Origin: Pelomonas sp. Root405
GTDB lineage: Bacteria > Pseudomonadota > Gammaproteobacteria > Burkholderiales > Burkholderiaceae_C
Length of the DNA stretch: 64,000 nucleotides
Assembly: GCF_001425165.1 (NCBI RefSeq)
Contig: NZ_LMDU01000012.1
Span: 325,036 to 389,035, forward strand
Reading direction: 5' to 3'
Below are positions 39,224 to 48,629 of this stretch, piece after piece (the first letter of the stretch is position 1; every line of letters begins with the position of its first letter). A model generated the notes under the pieces. It did no database searches, was not told the DNA's origin, and saw only the letters and a program-made list of their open reading frames with translations. Position numbers and translations under genes: made by a program.

Positions 39224-39790
39224 ATGCACCTCCTCAGCGTCAACACCGCCCGCGTCGAACATTTCGTCGCCATTTCGGGCCAGGCTCTCGACTCGGCCAT
39301 CCGCAAGCGCTCACGCAACGGCCGCGTCGCCGTCGGGCCGCTGGGCCTGGAAGGCGACGAGCAGGCCGACCCCAGCGTGCATGGCGGCCTCAGCAAGGCC
39401 GTCTACGCCTACCCGCAGGAGCACTACGTCTTCTGGCAGACGGTCCGCGGCCAAGCCAAGGTCAATGGCGACCTTCAGCCAGGCGATTGCGGCGAGAACC
39501 TGACCCTCACCGGCCTGCTGGAGAACAAGGTCTGGCTGGGCGATGTGCTGTGCTTTCCGGATTGCGAGCTCATCGTCTCCGAGCCGCGCTATCCCTGCTT
39601 CAAGTTCAATGCCCACATGGGTTTCAACCAGGCCGCCAAGCTGATGGCCCAGAGCGGTTACTGCGGTTTCTATCTGGCCGTGAAGCGCGAGGGCACGATC
39701 GCCGCCGGTGAAGCCTTCGAGCTGTTGCCGGGGCCGCGTGAAGTGGGCGTCGTCGAGCTGTTCAAGGCCAAGATGAAGAAACAGCGATGA
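39224..39790 (+). CDS. MOSC-domain protein (YiiM-like)
   Basis: A 188-residue protein with a MOSC domain: VHGGLSKAVYAYPQEHY, the CGENLTLTG cysteine-containing core and EPRYPCFKFNA. Family members such as YiiM bind molybdenum cofactor and detoxify N-hydroxylated bases or deliver sulfur. The start at 39224 gives a normal N-terminus. The next gene overlaps its stop in an ATGA. Confidence 0.85.
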   Translation: MHLLSVNTARVEHFVAISGQALDSAIRKRSRNGRVAVGPLGLEGDEQADPSVHGGLSKAVYAYPQEHYVFWQTVRGQAKVNGDLQPGDCGENLTLTGLLENKVWLGDVLCFPDCELIVSEPRYPCFKFNAHMGFNQAAKLMAQSGYCGFYLAVKREGTIAAGEAFELLPGPREVGVVELFKAKMKKQR

Positions 39791-40920
39791 CACGGCGCCG
39801 CGAACTGCTCACCGCCGCGGCGCTGTTGCCTTGGTGCGCTCACGCCGGGCCGGTGCTGCAGGTCGGCCCGACGCGCGCCGTCAAGTCGCTGGCCGCGGCG
39901 GCGCGGCAGGCGCGGGACGGCACGCTGATCGAGGTCGACGCCGGTGACTACATGGCCGACGCCGCAGCCTGGCCGCAGCAAGACCTGACCCTGCGTGCTG
40001 TGGGCGGCCGTGTGCGCCTGATCGCTGCCGGTGCCCACACGCAGGGCAAGGGCCTGTTCGTGACAGCGGGAAGGCGCCAGCGCATCGAGGGCTTCGACTT
40101 CATCGGCGCTGCGGTGCCCGACCGCAATGGTGCCGGCATCCGGCTGGAGGCCGGCTCGCTGACCTTGGTGGACTGCGCCTTCCGCGACAACGAAAACGGT
40201 GTGCTGACCGCCAATGACGACAGCATCGAGCTGGACATCGTCGACTGCGATTTCGGCGCCATCCTGCCGCGGGAGGGCAAGACCCACAACCTCTACGCTG
40301 GCGCCATCAAGCGCCTGGCCGTCAGCGGCAGCCACTTCCACCATGGCGTGCACGGCCACCTGCTCAAGAGCCGCGCCGCGCTCAACCACATCCTCTACAA
40401 CCGCCTGTCCGACGAGTTCGGCGGCCGCGCCAGCTATGAGCTGGAGTTCCCCAACGGCGGTGTCGCCATCGTCATGGGCAATCTCATCATGCAGAGTTCG
40501 ACGACGGAGAACCCGCACGTGATCTCCTTCGGCGTCGAGGGCGCCAAATGGCCGCGGCAGCGCCTCGTGCTCGTCCACAACACGCTGGTGGACCAGAAGG
40601 TCAGCGGCGGCATATGGCTGCGCGTGACGCCGGCGCAGACCGAGGTCATGCTGGCCAACAACCTGCTCGTCGGCACGCCCAAGCTGGCAGCCGATGGCTA
40701 CTGGACACGCAAGGCCAACTTCAACGCCGACTGGCATGAATTCGTGCGCGCCGCGCGCGATGACTTCCGCCTCGCACCCGGCTCGCCGTTGCGTGGCAAG
40801 GCGCAGGACATGGGCGAGGCCGAAGGCCTGCGCCTGAGTCCTTCACGCGAGTACCACCACCCGCACACCAGCGCCGCCCTCAGCGGACCGGCGCGGCACC
40901 CCGGCGCGTTTCAGGGTTAG
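39787..40920 (+). CDS. Exported right-handed parallel beta-helix protein
   Basis: A 377-residue protein with an N-terminal signal (TRRRELLTAAALLPWCAHA, possibly twin-arginine) and a repetitive beta-helix body. Strand motifs include GAGIRLEAGSLTLVDCAFRDN, LDIVDCDFGA and HGVHGHLLKS. Such folds occur in pectate lyases and polysaccharide-processing proteins; catalytic residues are not evident. It overlaps the MOSC gene stop in an ATGA, an unusual partner, and converges on the Old Yellow Enzyme gene with four bases of overlap. Confidence 0.7.
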   Translation: MTRRRELLTAAALLPWCAHAGPVLQVGPTRAVKSLAAAARQARDGTLIEVDAGDYMADAAAWPQQDLTLRAVGGRVRLIAAGAHTQGKGLFVTAGRRQRIEGFDFIGAAVPDRNGAGIRLEAGSLTLVDCAFRDNENGVLTANDDSIELDIVDCDFGAILPREGKTHNLYAGAIKRLAVSGSHFHHGVHGHLLKSRAALNHILYNRLSDEFGGRASYELEFPNGGVAIVMGNLIMQSSTTENPHVISFGVEGAKWPRQRLVLVHNTLVDQKVSGGIWLRVTPAQTEVMLANNLLVGTPKLAADGYWTRKANFNADWHEFVRAARDDFRLAPGSPLRGKAQDMGEAEGLRLSPSREYHHPHTSAALSGPARHPGAFQG

Positions 40921-41999
40921 GCGGCCCTAGCGGTCGGGTAGTCGGTGTAGCCCTCGGCGCCACCGCCGTAGAAGGTCTCCTTCTGCGGCGTGTTCAAGGG
41001 CAGGTCGTCGCGCAGCCGCTCGACGAGGTCAGGGTTGGCGATGAAGGGCCGGCCGATGGCCACCGCGTCGGCGTGGCCGCTGGCGACCGCGTCCAGCGCC
41101 ATCGCGCGGTCGTAGCCGTTGTTGACGATCCAGGGCCCGTTGAAACGGCGTCGCATCTCGGCGTAGTCGAACGGCGCCACGTCACGTGCACCGCCGGTCG
41201 CGCCTTCCACCACTTCCAGGAAGGCCAGCTTCAAAGGCGCGAGCTGCTCGGCGACATGGTTGAAAAGCGCCTGCGGATTGCTGTCCTGGCCGATGTCGTT
41301 GCTGGGCGTCACCGGGCTCAGGCGCAGCGCCGTGCGGCCGGCGCCGATGGTGCCGGCCACCGCCGACATCACTTCGATCAGCAGCCGCGCGCGGTTCTCG
41401 ATGGAGCCGCCGTACTCGTCCGTCCGGTCATTGGCGCTGTCGCGCAGGAACTGGTCGAGCAGATAGCCATTGGCGCCGTGGATCTCGACGCCGTCGAAAC
41501 CCGCGGCCATCGCGTTCTTGGCCGCCTGCACATAGTCCGCAATCAGCTGCGGGATCTCGTGCGTGGCCAGCGCGCGCGGCACGTCGGTCGGCACCAGTTC
41601 GCCATGGGCGGCGTAGGTCTTGGTCTTGGCGGCGCGGTTGGTCGATGACACCGGCGCCTGGCCGCCCGGCTGCAGGCGGTTCAGCGAGATGCGCCCCACG
41701 TGCCAGAGCTGCACGACGATCTTGCCACCTTCGGCGTGCACCGCATCGGTCACCTGCTTCCAGGCCGCGATCTGCTCGGGTGTGTGGATGCCGGGCGTGT
41801 CGAAATAGCCCTGGCCATCGGGGCGGATCTGCGTCGCCTCAGTGATCAGCAGGCCGGCGCCGGCGCGCTGGCGGTAGTACTCGACATGCAGGTCGTGCGG
41901 GGTCTGCTGGCGGGCACGGTTGCGCGTCAGCGGCGCCATGACGACGCGGTTGGCAAGCGCGATGTCGCCGAAGCGGGCGGGGTCGAAAAGGGTAGGCAT
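40917..41999 (-). CDS. nemA: Old Yellow Enzyme family alkene reductase
   Basis: A 360-residue FMN-dependent oxidoreductase that reduces activated C=C bonds (or nitro esters) with NAD(P)H. Hallmarks are NRVVMAPLTRNRA, the substrate-binding H-x2-N in EIHGANGYL, and the DEYGGSIENRARL block. AIGRPFIANPDLVERL near the C-terminus completes the FMN phosphate site. The gene symbol follows N-ethylmaleimide reductase; the native substrate is unknown. It is divergent from rlmJ. Confidence 0.88.
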   Translation of the reverse strand: MPTLFDPARFGDIALANRVVMAPLTRNRARQQTPHDLHVEYYRQRAGAGLLITEATQIRPDGQGYFDTPGIHTPEQIAAWKQVTDAVHAEGGKIVVQLWHVGRISLNRLQPGGQAPVSSTNRAAKTKTYAAHGELVPTDVPRALATHEIPQLIADYVQAAKNAMAAGFDGVEIHGANGYLLDQFLRDSANDRTDEYGGSIENRARLLIEVMSAVAGTIGAGRTALRLSPVTPSNDIGQDSNPQALFNHVAEQLAPLKLAFLEVVEGATGGARDVAPFDYAEMRRRFNGPWIVNNGYDRAMALDAVASGHADAVAIGRPFIANPDLVERLRDDLPLNTPQKETFYGGGAEGYTDYPTARAA

Positions 42000-42101
42000 G
42001 GTTTGGAGATAGGGGCAGATTTGATGGCTGCAAGGCTAGTCCTGGCTTGCTTTCCCTGGTTCGGCGGGGTTGATCGGGGTTGTGTTAGCGACAATCACGC
42101 C

Positions 42102-42965
42102 ATGCTCGCCTACCGTCACGCCTTCCATGCCGGCAACCATGCCGACGTCCTCAAGCACCTGGTGCTGACCCGCGTGCTGCGCTACATGTGCGAGAAGGAC
42201 AAGCCCTTCACGCTGATCGACACCCATGCCGGCGCCGGCGGCTACTCGGTCGAGGGCCGCTATGCGCAGAAGAAGGGCGAGTACGGCGAAGGCGTGGCCA
42301 AGCTCTATGACATGGCCGTCAAAGGGGACCTGCCCGCGCCGCTGGCCGACTACATGGACCTGGTGCGGGCCTTCAACCCCGACGGCCAGCTGCGCCAGTA
42401 CCCGGGCTCGCCGGCTCTTGCCAACCTGCTGCTGCGCGAGACCGACCGGCTGCGCGTCTACGAACTGCATTCCACCGACCACCGTATCCTGGCCAGCTAT
42501 CTCGAAAGCCGCCCGCAGACCCAGGTGCGCGACACCGATGGCTTTGCCGCCATCAAGGCCGAGCTGCCCTCGCCCACGCGCCGCGCCGCGTTGCTGATGG
42601 ACCCGTCCTACGAAATCAAGACCGACTACGGCAAGGTGCTCGCCGCGCTGCGCGAGGCGCTGGAGCGTGCGGCCGACACGGTCGTGATGATCTGGTACCC
42701 GCAGCTGGTGCTGCTGGAGTCTGCCCAGATGGTGCCGCGCCTGAAGGCCAGTGCAGATTCGATGGCCAAGAAGGGCTGGCTGCATGTGCGCCTGACGGTC
42801 GCCCAGCCTGACGTGAACGGCTTCGGCATGCTGGGCAGCGGCATGCTGGTCGTCAATCCGCCGTACACGCTGCACGACGAGCTGGCCGAATGCCTGCCGC
42901 TGCTGGTGGAAAAGCTTGGGCAGTACGACGGCGCGAACTTCGTGCTGGAACAGAAAGTGGCATGA
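42102..42965 (+). CDS. rlmJ: 23S rRNA (adenine-2030 N6) methyltransferase
   Basis: A 287-residue SAM-dependent methyltransferase that modifies A2030 of 23S rRNA. It starts with the nearly invariant LAYRHAFHAGNHADVLKH and has a SAM site (IDTHAGAGGY). The catalytic D-P-x-Y is DPSY within LLMDPSYEIKTDY, and VVNPPYTL occurs near the end. Length matches E. coli RlmJ (280). The ATG at 42102 is the conserved family start. Confidence 0.95.
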   Translation: MLAYRHAFHAGNHADVLKHLVLTRVLRYMCEKDKPFTLIDTHAGAGGYSVEGRYAQKKGEYGEGVAKLYDMAVKGDLPAPLADYMDLVRAFNPDGQLRQYPGSPALANLLLRETDRLRVYELHSTDHRILASYLESRPQTQVRDTDGFAAIKAELPSPTRRAALLMDPSYEIKTDYGKVLAALREALERAADTVVMIWYPQLVLLESAQMVPRLKASADSMAKKGWLHVRLTVAQPDVNGFGMLGSGMLVVNPPYTLHDELAECLPLLVEKLGQYDGANFVLEQKVA

Positions 42966-42966
42966 G

Positions 42967-43058
42967 CGCCGCGCCGGGCCGCCCCAAGCAAGCTCGCTCC
43001 CGCCAGGCGGGAGTGAGCCCGGACTTGGGATGCCCAGTGGGCATCCCATGCCTGACGA
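42967..43058. repeat. Hairpin-rich gap downstream of rlmJ with a fragment of the dispersed repeat
   Basis: This stretch holds three tightly packed features. One is a 19-base match, in reverse orientation, to copy A of the dispersed repeat (42971-42989 against 21880-21898). The second is an 8-bp hairpin CTCCCGCC/GGCGGGAG at about 42997. The third is a hairpin GGATGCCC/GGGCATCC at about 43028-43047. It could act as the rlmJ transcription end. Confidence 0.5.
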
Positions 43059-43110
43059 ACGCCTGGACGCGCTGTCGGCCAGGCAAGGCCGCAGGCCGAA
43101 GGGTGCACCA

Positions 43111-44100
43111 GTGACGACGGAGTCCAAGCCGGTCACGATGGAGCAGATCGCGGCGCTGGCTGGCGTGTCGACCATCACGGTGTCCCGCGCGCTGCGCGAC
43201 AGCGCCTCGGTCACCCCGGCCACGCGTGAGCGCATCAAGACGCTGGCCGAGGCCGCGGGCTACCGCTTCAACCACCACGCGCGCAATCTGCGCCTGCGCC
43301 GCAGCCACATGGTCGCGGTCATGCTGGAGATGCAGCCCGACACTGACCGGCCGATGACCGATGCCTATCCACTGCAGCTGTTGGGCGGCATCACGCAGGA
43401 GCTGACCTCGCGCGGCTACAGCGTGCTGCTGTCGGCCATGCAGAGCCCCGGCCAGGGCATGGCCGCGTCGGCGGACGGCGTCATCCTGCTCGGCCAGGGC
43501 GCCAATGGTTCGGCGGTGAAGTCTGCTGGGGCAATGGGCCTGCCGATGGTGGTCTGGGGCGCCGAGCATGGCCGCGGGGATGCGGTCGTCGTCGGCGGCG
43601 ACAACGCCCATGGCGGCGCCTGCGCGGCCGAGCGCCTCATTGCGCTTGGGCGCCGTGAACTGTTTTTTCTCGGCGATGTGCGGCATGCCGAGATCCGCGA
43701 CCGCCAGCAGGGCTTCGTCAAGGCGCTGAAGAAGGGCAACCTGAAGGCGCAGACGCTGACACCAGCGGCCTTCACCTTCGGCGCCGGCTTCACGGCGGTG
43801 CAAGCGCATCTGGCCAAGGGTGGCAGGGCGCCCGACGGCCTGTTTGCTGCCAGCGACCTGCTCGCCATGGGGGCCGTGCGCGCCTTCACCGATGCCGGCC
43901 TGGCCGTGCCCGACCAGGTGTCGGTGATCGGCTACGACGACTCGCCCGCCGCCCAGAGCTTTGCGCCGCCGCTGACCAGCGTGCGCCAGGACTGGCACCA
44001 CGGCGGCGTGTTGCTGGCGCGCAAGGTGCTGGACCTGATCGCCGGCCAGGCTGCGGCCAGCGAGATCATGCCGACCGAGCTCGTCGTTCGAGCGACTTAG
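43111..44100 (+). CDS. LacI-family transcriptional regulator
   Basis: A 329-residue repressor. The HTH (TMEQIAALAGVSTITVSRAL) is followed by the hinge region and a periplasmic-binding-protein-like sensor domain with LGGITQELTSRGYSVLL, GLFAASDLLAMGA and VIGYDDSPAAQ. The start chosen is a GTG at 43111; an ATG at 43048 would add 21 residues. It resembles the GntR branch of LacI regulators. No sugar gene is adjacent, so its regulon is elsewhere. It is the only LacI-type protein in the window and so a formal candidate for the operators at 13086-13142, though nothing else links them. Confidence 0.9.
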   Translation: MTTESKPVTMEQIAALAGVSTITVSRALRDSASVTPATRERIKTLAEAAGYRFNHHARNLRLRRSHMVAVMLEMQPDTDRPMTDAYPLQLLGGITQELTSRGYSVLLSAMQSPGQGMAASADGVILLGQGANGSAVKSAGAMGLPMVVWGAEHGRGDAVVVGGDNAHGGACAAERLIALGRRELFFLGDVRHAEIRDRQQGFVKALKKGNLKAQTLTPAAFTFGAGFTAVQAHLAKGGRAPDGLFAASDLLAMGAVRAFTDAGLAVPDQVSVIGYDDSPAAQSFAPPLTSVRQDWHHGGVLLARKVLDLIAGQAAASEIMPTELVVRAT

Positions 44101-45815
44101 TCGAGCACGACCTCGGTACGGATCACCCCCGCCCGCTCAGCACTCGCCGACAACGCCAGCCGCGTGCCCACCGGCGCGCGCACGACCCACTCCGCCACGG
44201 CGCGATCACCGGTCGGGTGCTTGTTGAACAGGAAGGCGAGCTGGCTCTGCTTGGGCGCATGGCCTTCAAGCTGCGGGCCTTCCATGCGCTCCTTGCCGCT
44301 GACCAGGCTGATGGTCGGGTCGCCGCTGGGCAGGTGGATCTCGAACATGACGCCACGCACCGTCTTGCGCTCCAGCGCACGCTGGGTCACATAGGCCGGC
44401 AGGTAGCCGGCATTGGCCACGGCCAGGCGCACGCGCCACATGTCGGGGCCGAGCGCACGCACCTCGGTGCGGATCAGTTCCAGCTGCGGCAGGCTCATCG
44501 CGATCTGCGACAGCCAGCCTGGGAAGCGCGCCGCCTCGCGCTCGCGCAAGGCAGGTGGCGGATTGCGCCAGTAGTTCATCTTGTCCCAGCCGCCGATCTC
44601 CACGGCGCCGAGCTGCGGATGCTGGAAGGGCGTCCAGGCGACATGGGCCTTGCCGTCGCACTGTTCGTCGCTCCACTTCAAGAGCTTGAGGTCGTCCTCG
44701 ACGGGATGCTCGCGGTACCAGTCGATCCACTTCTTGGCCTCGACGCCGGCCTCCTTGTTCGGCGACCACAGCTCGACGACCCAGAACAGCGCGCCCAGGT
44801 GCTCGTAGACCCAGTCCTGCGTGCCGGTGATGACGTCCTTGGGGTGGTAGCGGAATTCCTCGTAGATGCTGATGGCCGGGTAGCCCGTGTGCTTCTCGCC
44901 CAGCGCCGAGAAGTTCTGGAACAGCCACAGGTCCTCAGGCGTCATGTCCTTGTCTGAGCGCGTGCCGCAGGGGCGCAGGATGACGCCGCTGTGTGTGTGG
45001 AAGCTGACGGCGGCGCCGATGTTGGGATGCTGGGTGATGAAGTCCACCATGGCCCGCACCTCGGGCTCGCTGGTCGGGTAGGGGCCGGCGCCGAGCTGCT
45101 GGAACTCCTGGCGCCATTCGCCGGGGAAGTTGCGGTTCAGGTCCAGCCCCTCCCGGTCAGCGTTGACCTTGACGGTCAGCCCATCGTGGTTCTTGATGAA
45201 GCCCTCGGGAATCAGGCGGTAGTACTCGCCGCCGAACTCGCCCGGCTCGCGCGCCACCATCAGGCGCGGGTCGGCGACATGCTTCTTGTAGCCGCCATGT
45301 GGGTCGGGCACGCGCATCGTCAGGATGCGACCGTCGCCGTCGATGTCCTCCGCGGTCAGGCCGTCGACGGCCTCTTCCGTGTAGGGGTAGGGGCGCGTTG
45401 AGCTGCGGATGTGGCGCGGCCGGTCGGCCAGGGCCAGCTCGGCGCCGTCGGGATTCAGCCGCGGCACCAGGTAGACGGTGCGCGTGTCCAGCAGGCGGTT
45501 GATCTGCTGCGCCTCGGCGCTGCTGCCGCCATGCTGGCTGACCAGCTGGTGCAGGTAATAGATGCAGGTCGTCGACGCCGTCAGTTCGGCCGCGTGGATA
45601 TTGCCGTCCACCCACAGCGCCGGCTTGTCGATGTCCATGCCGCTGGCCAGGTTGGTCACCACGACCACCCAGATGTCGCGGCCTTCATAGCTCTTGCCGA
45701 TGCTGCGCACGGAGACGAGGTTGGGGCGCGCCTCGGCATAGGCGAACAGCAGGGCCGTCAGCTCGTCATAACGGTAGAAGTGATCGAAGCGCGGATTGGG
45801 CAACTGGGTGGGCAT
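44097..45815 (-). CDS. M14 family zinc carboxypeptidase
   Basis: A 572-residue metallopeptidase. The zinc-binding HAAE (IHAAELTAS), NPDGAEL and DLNRNFPG, the third ligand in SFHTHSG and the catalytic Glu in WVVELWSP make up the M14 set. A C-terminal region of about 150 residues beyond the catalytic domain is beta-rich. No signal peptide is visible on the ATG at 45815. Possible substrates are peptides or peptidoglycan stems. It is 106 bases downstream of the LytTR gene on the same strand and may share its transcript. Confidence 0.88.
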   Translation of the reverse strand: MPTQLPNPRFDHFYRYDELTALLFAYAEARPNLVSVRSIGKSYEGRDIWVVVVTNLASGMDIDKPALWVDGNIHAAELTASTTCIYYLHQLVSQHGGSSAEAQQINRLLDTRTVYLVPRLNPDGAELALADRPRHIRSSTRPYPYTEEAVDGLTAEDIDGDGRILTMRVPDPHGGYKKHVADPRLMVAREPGEFGGEYYRLIPEGFIKNHDGLTVKVNADREGLDLNRNFPGEWRQEFQQLGAGPYPTSEPEVRAMVDFITQHPNIGAAVSFHTHSGVILRPCGTRSDKDMTPEDLWLFQNFSALGEKHTGYPAISIYEEFRYHPKDVITGTQDWVYEHLGALFWVVELWSPNKEAGVEAKKWIDWYREHPVEDDLKLLKWSDEQCDGKAHVAWTPFQHPQLGAVEIGGWDKMNYWRNPPPALREREAARFPGWLSQIAMSLPQLELIRTEVRALGPDMWRVRLAVANAGYLPAYVTQRALERKTVRGVMFEIHLPSGDPTISLVSGKERMEGPQLEGHAPKQSQLAFLFNKHPTGDRAVAEWVVRAPVGTRLALSASAERAGVIRTEVVLD

Positions 45816-45921
45816 GAGGGAGCTTGTCCTTTGAGCGGAGGCGCCCAAGAACCAGGGGCCTCTCTGGTGGCGCGGATTGTCTGAACGGACCCAGGCGCGG
45901 CGGCCAGGGGTTTGCCCGTGC

Positions 45922-46677
45922 TCATTGGCCCTTGAACAGGGCCTGGAACTGGCGCGACACCGGCAGCTTTTCATCACGGCCGCGCAGCGCGACGACCATC
46001 GTCCCCTCGTCCACGCGGATGGCCCGCGCGATGCAGCGGCTGTTGACGAGCACGCTGCGGTGGATCTGCCAGAACTGGTCGGGGTCGAACTGGGCCAGCA
46101 GCTCACGCAGCGGCGTGCGGATCAGCGCATCGCCGCCCTGGTGGACGACGCGGGTGTAGCGCTGGTCGGCCTCGAAATAGATGATCTCGTCCGGCGGGAT
46201 CAGCTGCACCTCACGGCCCACGCTGGCCTGGATGGGGCGTGGCGCGGGCCGGGGCGCTGCCAGGCCGGCCAGCAGGCGCTGCAGGGCCGTCGTGTCCGGC
46301 GCCGGCTGGGTGAGCCGCGCGCGCAGTCGGGCCAGCGTCTGCGCCAGGCGCTCGTCGTCGACGGGCTTGAGCACGTAGTCGACGGCGCCCGCATCGAAGG
46401 CGGCGAGCGCATGGTCGTCAAAAGCCGTCACGAAGACGATCAGCGGGGGCGCGGCCAGGGCTGACAAGCGGCGCGCCACCTCCAGGCCGGTCAGGCCCGG
46501 CATGCGAATGTCGAGAAAGGCGATGGCGGGTTCATGGGCCAGGCACTCGTCCCAGGCCTCGACGCCATTGGTGCTGGCGGCCACGATGGCCAGCTCGGGC
46601 CACAGGCGGGTCAGCGCGGCGCGCAGCTGCTCGCGAGGGGCTTCTTCGTCGTCGGCGATCAGGGCGGTCAGGTTCAT
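45922..46677 (-). CDS. LytTR-family response regulator
   Basis: A 251-residue regulator: receiver domain at residues 1-120 (IADDEEAPREQL, phosphoacceptor Asp in AFLDIRMPG, Lys in YVLKPVDD) and a C-terminal LytTR DNA-binding domain (IIYFEADQRYTRV, FWQIHRSVLVNSR). LytTR proteins bind direct repeats and often control envelope genes. It overlaps its sensor kinase gene by four bases, which makes them a cognate pair. Confidence 0.92.
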   Translation of the reverse strand: MNLTALIADDEEAPREQLRAALTRLWPELAIVAASTNGVEAWDECLAHEPAIAFLDIRMPGLTGLEVARRLSALAAPPLIVFVTAFDDHALAAFDAGAVDYVLKPVDDERLAQTLARLRARLTQPAPDTTALQRLLAGLAAPRPAPRPIQASVGREVQLIPPDEIIYFEADQRYTRVVHQGGDALIRTPLRELLAQFDPDQFWQIHRSVLVNSRCIARAIRVDEGTMVVALRGRDEKLPVSRQFQALFKGQ

Positions 46678-47717
46678 GGCGTGGGCAGGGTGAGTGTGGC
46701 GATACAGCCGGGCGTGGCGTCGGCCAGGGTCAGCGTGGCGGTGGGGCAGGCGCTCAAGAGCCGGCGGCGTGTGTTGGACAGGCCGACGCTTTCGGTCCAG
46801 CCCGGCGTGAGGCCAGGGCCATCGTCCCGCACCGTCAGCACCAGGTGCTCCTCGTCGCGGCGGGCCGTGACGTCGACATGGCCGCCGCGCAGCTGGGGCT
46901 CGATGCCATGGGCAATGGCGTTCTCCACCAGCGTGAGCAAGAGGCCGGGCGGCAGCTGCGCGTCAAGGCTGCCGGGCACGTCGATGCTGAAGGCCAGCCG
47001 CGCGCCCAGCCGCGCCTGCATGATGGCCAGATAGCGGCGCACCATCTCGATCTCGTCGGCCAGCGGCTGCAGCTCGCGCTCGAACATCGGCAGCGTGGCC
47101 CTTAGATAGGCCGTGAAATCGCGCAACAGCGGCGCGGCGCGGGCGTCGCCGGTGTCCACCCAGTGCTGCAGCGAAGCCAGTGTGTTGAACAGGAAGTGCG
47201 GCTGGATCTGCGCCGCGGCCAGGCGGGTCTGCAGTTGCAGCGCGGCCTCCTGATCGGCCAGCTCGCGCAGCCGGGCCTCGATCTGGTCCACCCGGTAGAC
47301 GGTCAGCCCCCACCAGGCCGACAGGATGGCCGTCATCACCACCACTGCCAGGGCCGCGTGGTCGATGGCGACCTCGCGCCAACCCGTCTTGATCAGCACG
47401 ACGAAAGCCGCTGCGACGACGGTCGCCATGCCATAGCAGGCGACGTTGAGCCAGCGCCGACTCGGGTTGCGCCACAGCCCGCGCGCCACGGCCAGCGCAA
47501 TGGACGTGATGACCAGCGACAGGAACCACGCCACGGGCCGTGTGCCCGTGGACATCTGATGCGAGAACGCGGCCAGCAGCAGCACGACGTTGACGAAGAC
47601 GTACTGGTCGATGCCCGACGGCCAAAGCTGAGTGCCGCCGCGCGCCATTTCCTCGGGTGTGAAGACGCGGCGTGAGCCGGGGTAGAACCATTGAGCGTAG
47701 TCGTCGAGGCGGGGCAT
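46674..47717 (-). CDS. LytS/YehU-type sensor histidine kinase
   Basis: A 347-residue membrane kinase. About four transmembrane segments lie in residues 35-150, followed by the His_kinase domain with the phosphoacceptor in AAQIQPHFLFNTLASLQHW. The HATPase region has LVENAIAHGIEPQ and DDGPGLTPG. It is the partner of the downstream LytTR regulator. The stimulus is unknown; the M14 peptidase next in line suggests an envelope or peptide signal, as inference. Confidence 0.92.
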   Translation of the reverse strand: MPRLDDYAQWFYPGSRRVFTPEEMARGGTQLWPSGIDQYVFVNVVLLLAAFSHQMSTGTRPVAWFLSLVITSIALAVARGLWRNPSRRWLNVACYGMATVVAAAFVVLIKTGWREVAIDHAALAVVVMTAILSAWWGLTVYRVDQIEARLRELADQEAALQLQTRLAAAQIQPHFLFNTLASLQHWVDTGDARAAPLLRDFTAYLRATLPMFERELQPLADEIEMVRRYLAIMQARLGARLAFSIDVPGSLDAQLPPGLLLTLVENAIAHGIEPQLRGGHVDVTARRDEEHLVLTVRDDGPGLTPGWTESVGLSNTRRRLLSACPTATLTLADATPGCIATLTLPTP

Positions 47718-47791
47718 GGGCGCAGTCTAGGAGGCGCAGTTGCAGCGTGCGGCCCAGTGCGGCGAATGGCAGTTCTATCCGCATGAACGGT

Positions 47792-47813
47792 TTTCCCGAC
47801 CGAGCGGTCGGGA
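47792..47813. promoter_or_regulatory. TetR-type operator palindrome before the beta-oxidation operon
   Basis: TTCCCGACC-GAGC-GGTCGGGAA, two perfect 9-bp arms with a 4-bp spacer, 10 bases before the first start codon. ACCGA/CGGTC-type dyads are typical of TetR repressors of acyl-CoA pathways in betaproteobacteria (FadP, PaaR types). The repressor is not in the window. Confidence 0.7.
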
Positions 47814-47822
47814 AAGTGCAAA

Positions 47823-48629
47823 ATGCTGGCCATGCCGTCCTGGACCTCCCTCGACCTGCAGCGCCTGGCCGACGGTGTGGCCGTCCTGACGATGAACCGG
47901 CCCGCCGTGTTCAACGCCTTTGACGAAACCCTGATCGCCGAGCTGGACGCCGCCTTCGCGCAGCTGGGCAGCGACGCCGCCGTGCGCGTCATCGTGCTGG
48001 CCGGCGCGGGCAAGCATTTCAGCGCCGGCGCCGACCTGCAGTGGATGCAGCGCGCCGCTGCCGCTTCGCAGGACGACAACCTCGCCGATGCGCGCCGCTT
48101 CTCGGCCATGCTGGCGCGCATCGCTGGGTGCCCCAAACCGACCATTGCGCGCGTGCAGGGCGCGGCGTTGGGCGGTGGCGTCGGGCTGGTGGCGGCCTGC
48201 GACATGGCCGTTGCGTCCGAGGCGGCGAGCTTTTCCGTCAGCGAGGCGCGCATGGGCATCCTGCCTGCGGTCATCGGCCCGCACCTGGTCAATGCCGTCG
48301 GGCTGCGCGAGGCGCGGCGGCTGGCGCTGACGGCCGCGCGCATCGGCGCGGACGAGGCGCTGCGCGTCGGCCTCGTGCAGCGGGTCGTGCCGGCCGACAG
48401 GCTGGACACGGCCGTCGATGCCCTCGTCGCCGACCTGCTCGCCTGCGGCCCGCAAGCCCAGGCCGAGATCAAGCAGCTCTATGCGCAGCTCGCACCCGGC
48501 CCGGTTACGGCCGATGTGCGCGAGCTGACCGCGCAGACGATTGCCCGCGTGCGCACAACGCCCGAGGCGCGCGAGGGTTTCGACGCCTTCCTTGGCAAAC
48601 GCAAGCCCAACTGGACCGCTCCCGAATGA
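47823..48629 (+). CDS. Enoyl-CoA hydratase/isomerase (LiuC/PaaF-like)
   Basis: A 268-residue crotonase-fold enzyme. The oxyanion-hole motif KHFSAGADLQWM and the core VQGAALGGGVGLVAACDMAVAS are intact, with catalytic Glu in SFSVSEARMGILPAVIG. The sequence around SAGADLQWM and ILPAVIGPHLV resembles methylglutaconyl-CoA hydratase (LiuC), while the neighbours suggest the lower phenylacetate or adipate route. The start may be ATG 47823 or 47832. It is the first gene of a three-gene operon joined by ATGA overlaps. Confidence 0.88.
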   Translation: MLAMPSWTSLDLQRLADGVAVLTMNRPAVFNAFDETLIAELDAAFAQLGSDAAVRVIVLAGAGKHFSAGADLQWMQRAAAASQDDNLADARRFSAMLARIAGCPKPTIARVQGAALGGGVGLVAACDMAVASEAASFSVSEARMGILPAVIGPHLVNAVGLREARRLALTAARIGADEALRVGLVQRVVPADRLDTAVDALVADLLACGPQAQAEIKQLYAQLAPGPVTADVRELTAQTIARVRTTPEAREGFDAFLGKRKPNWTAPE

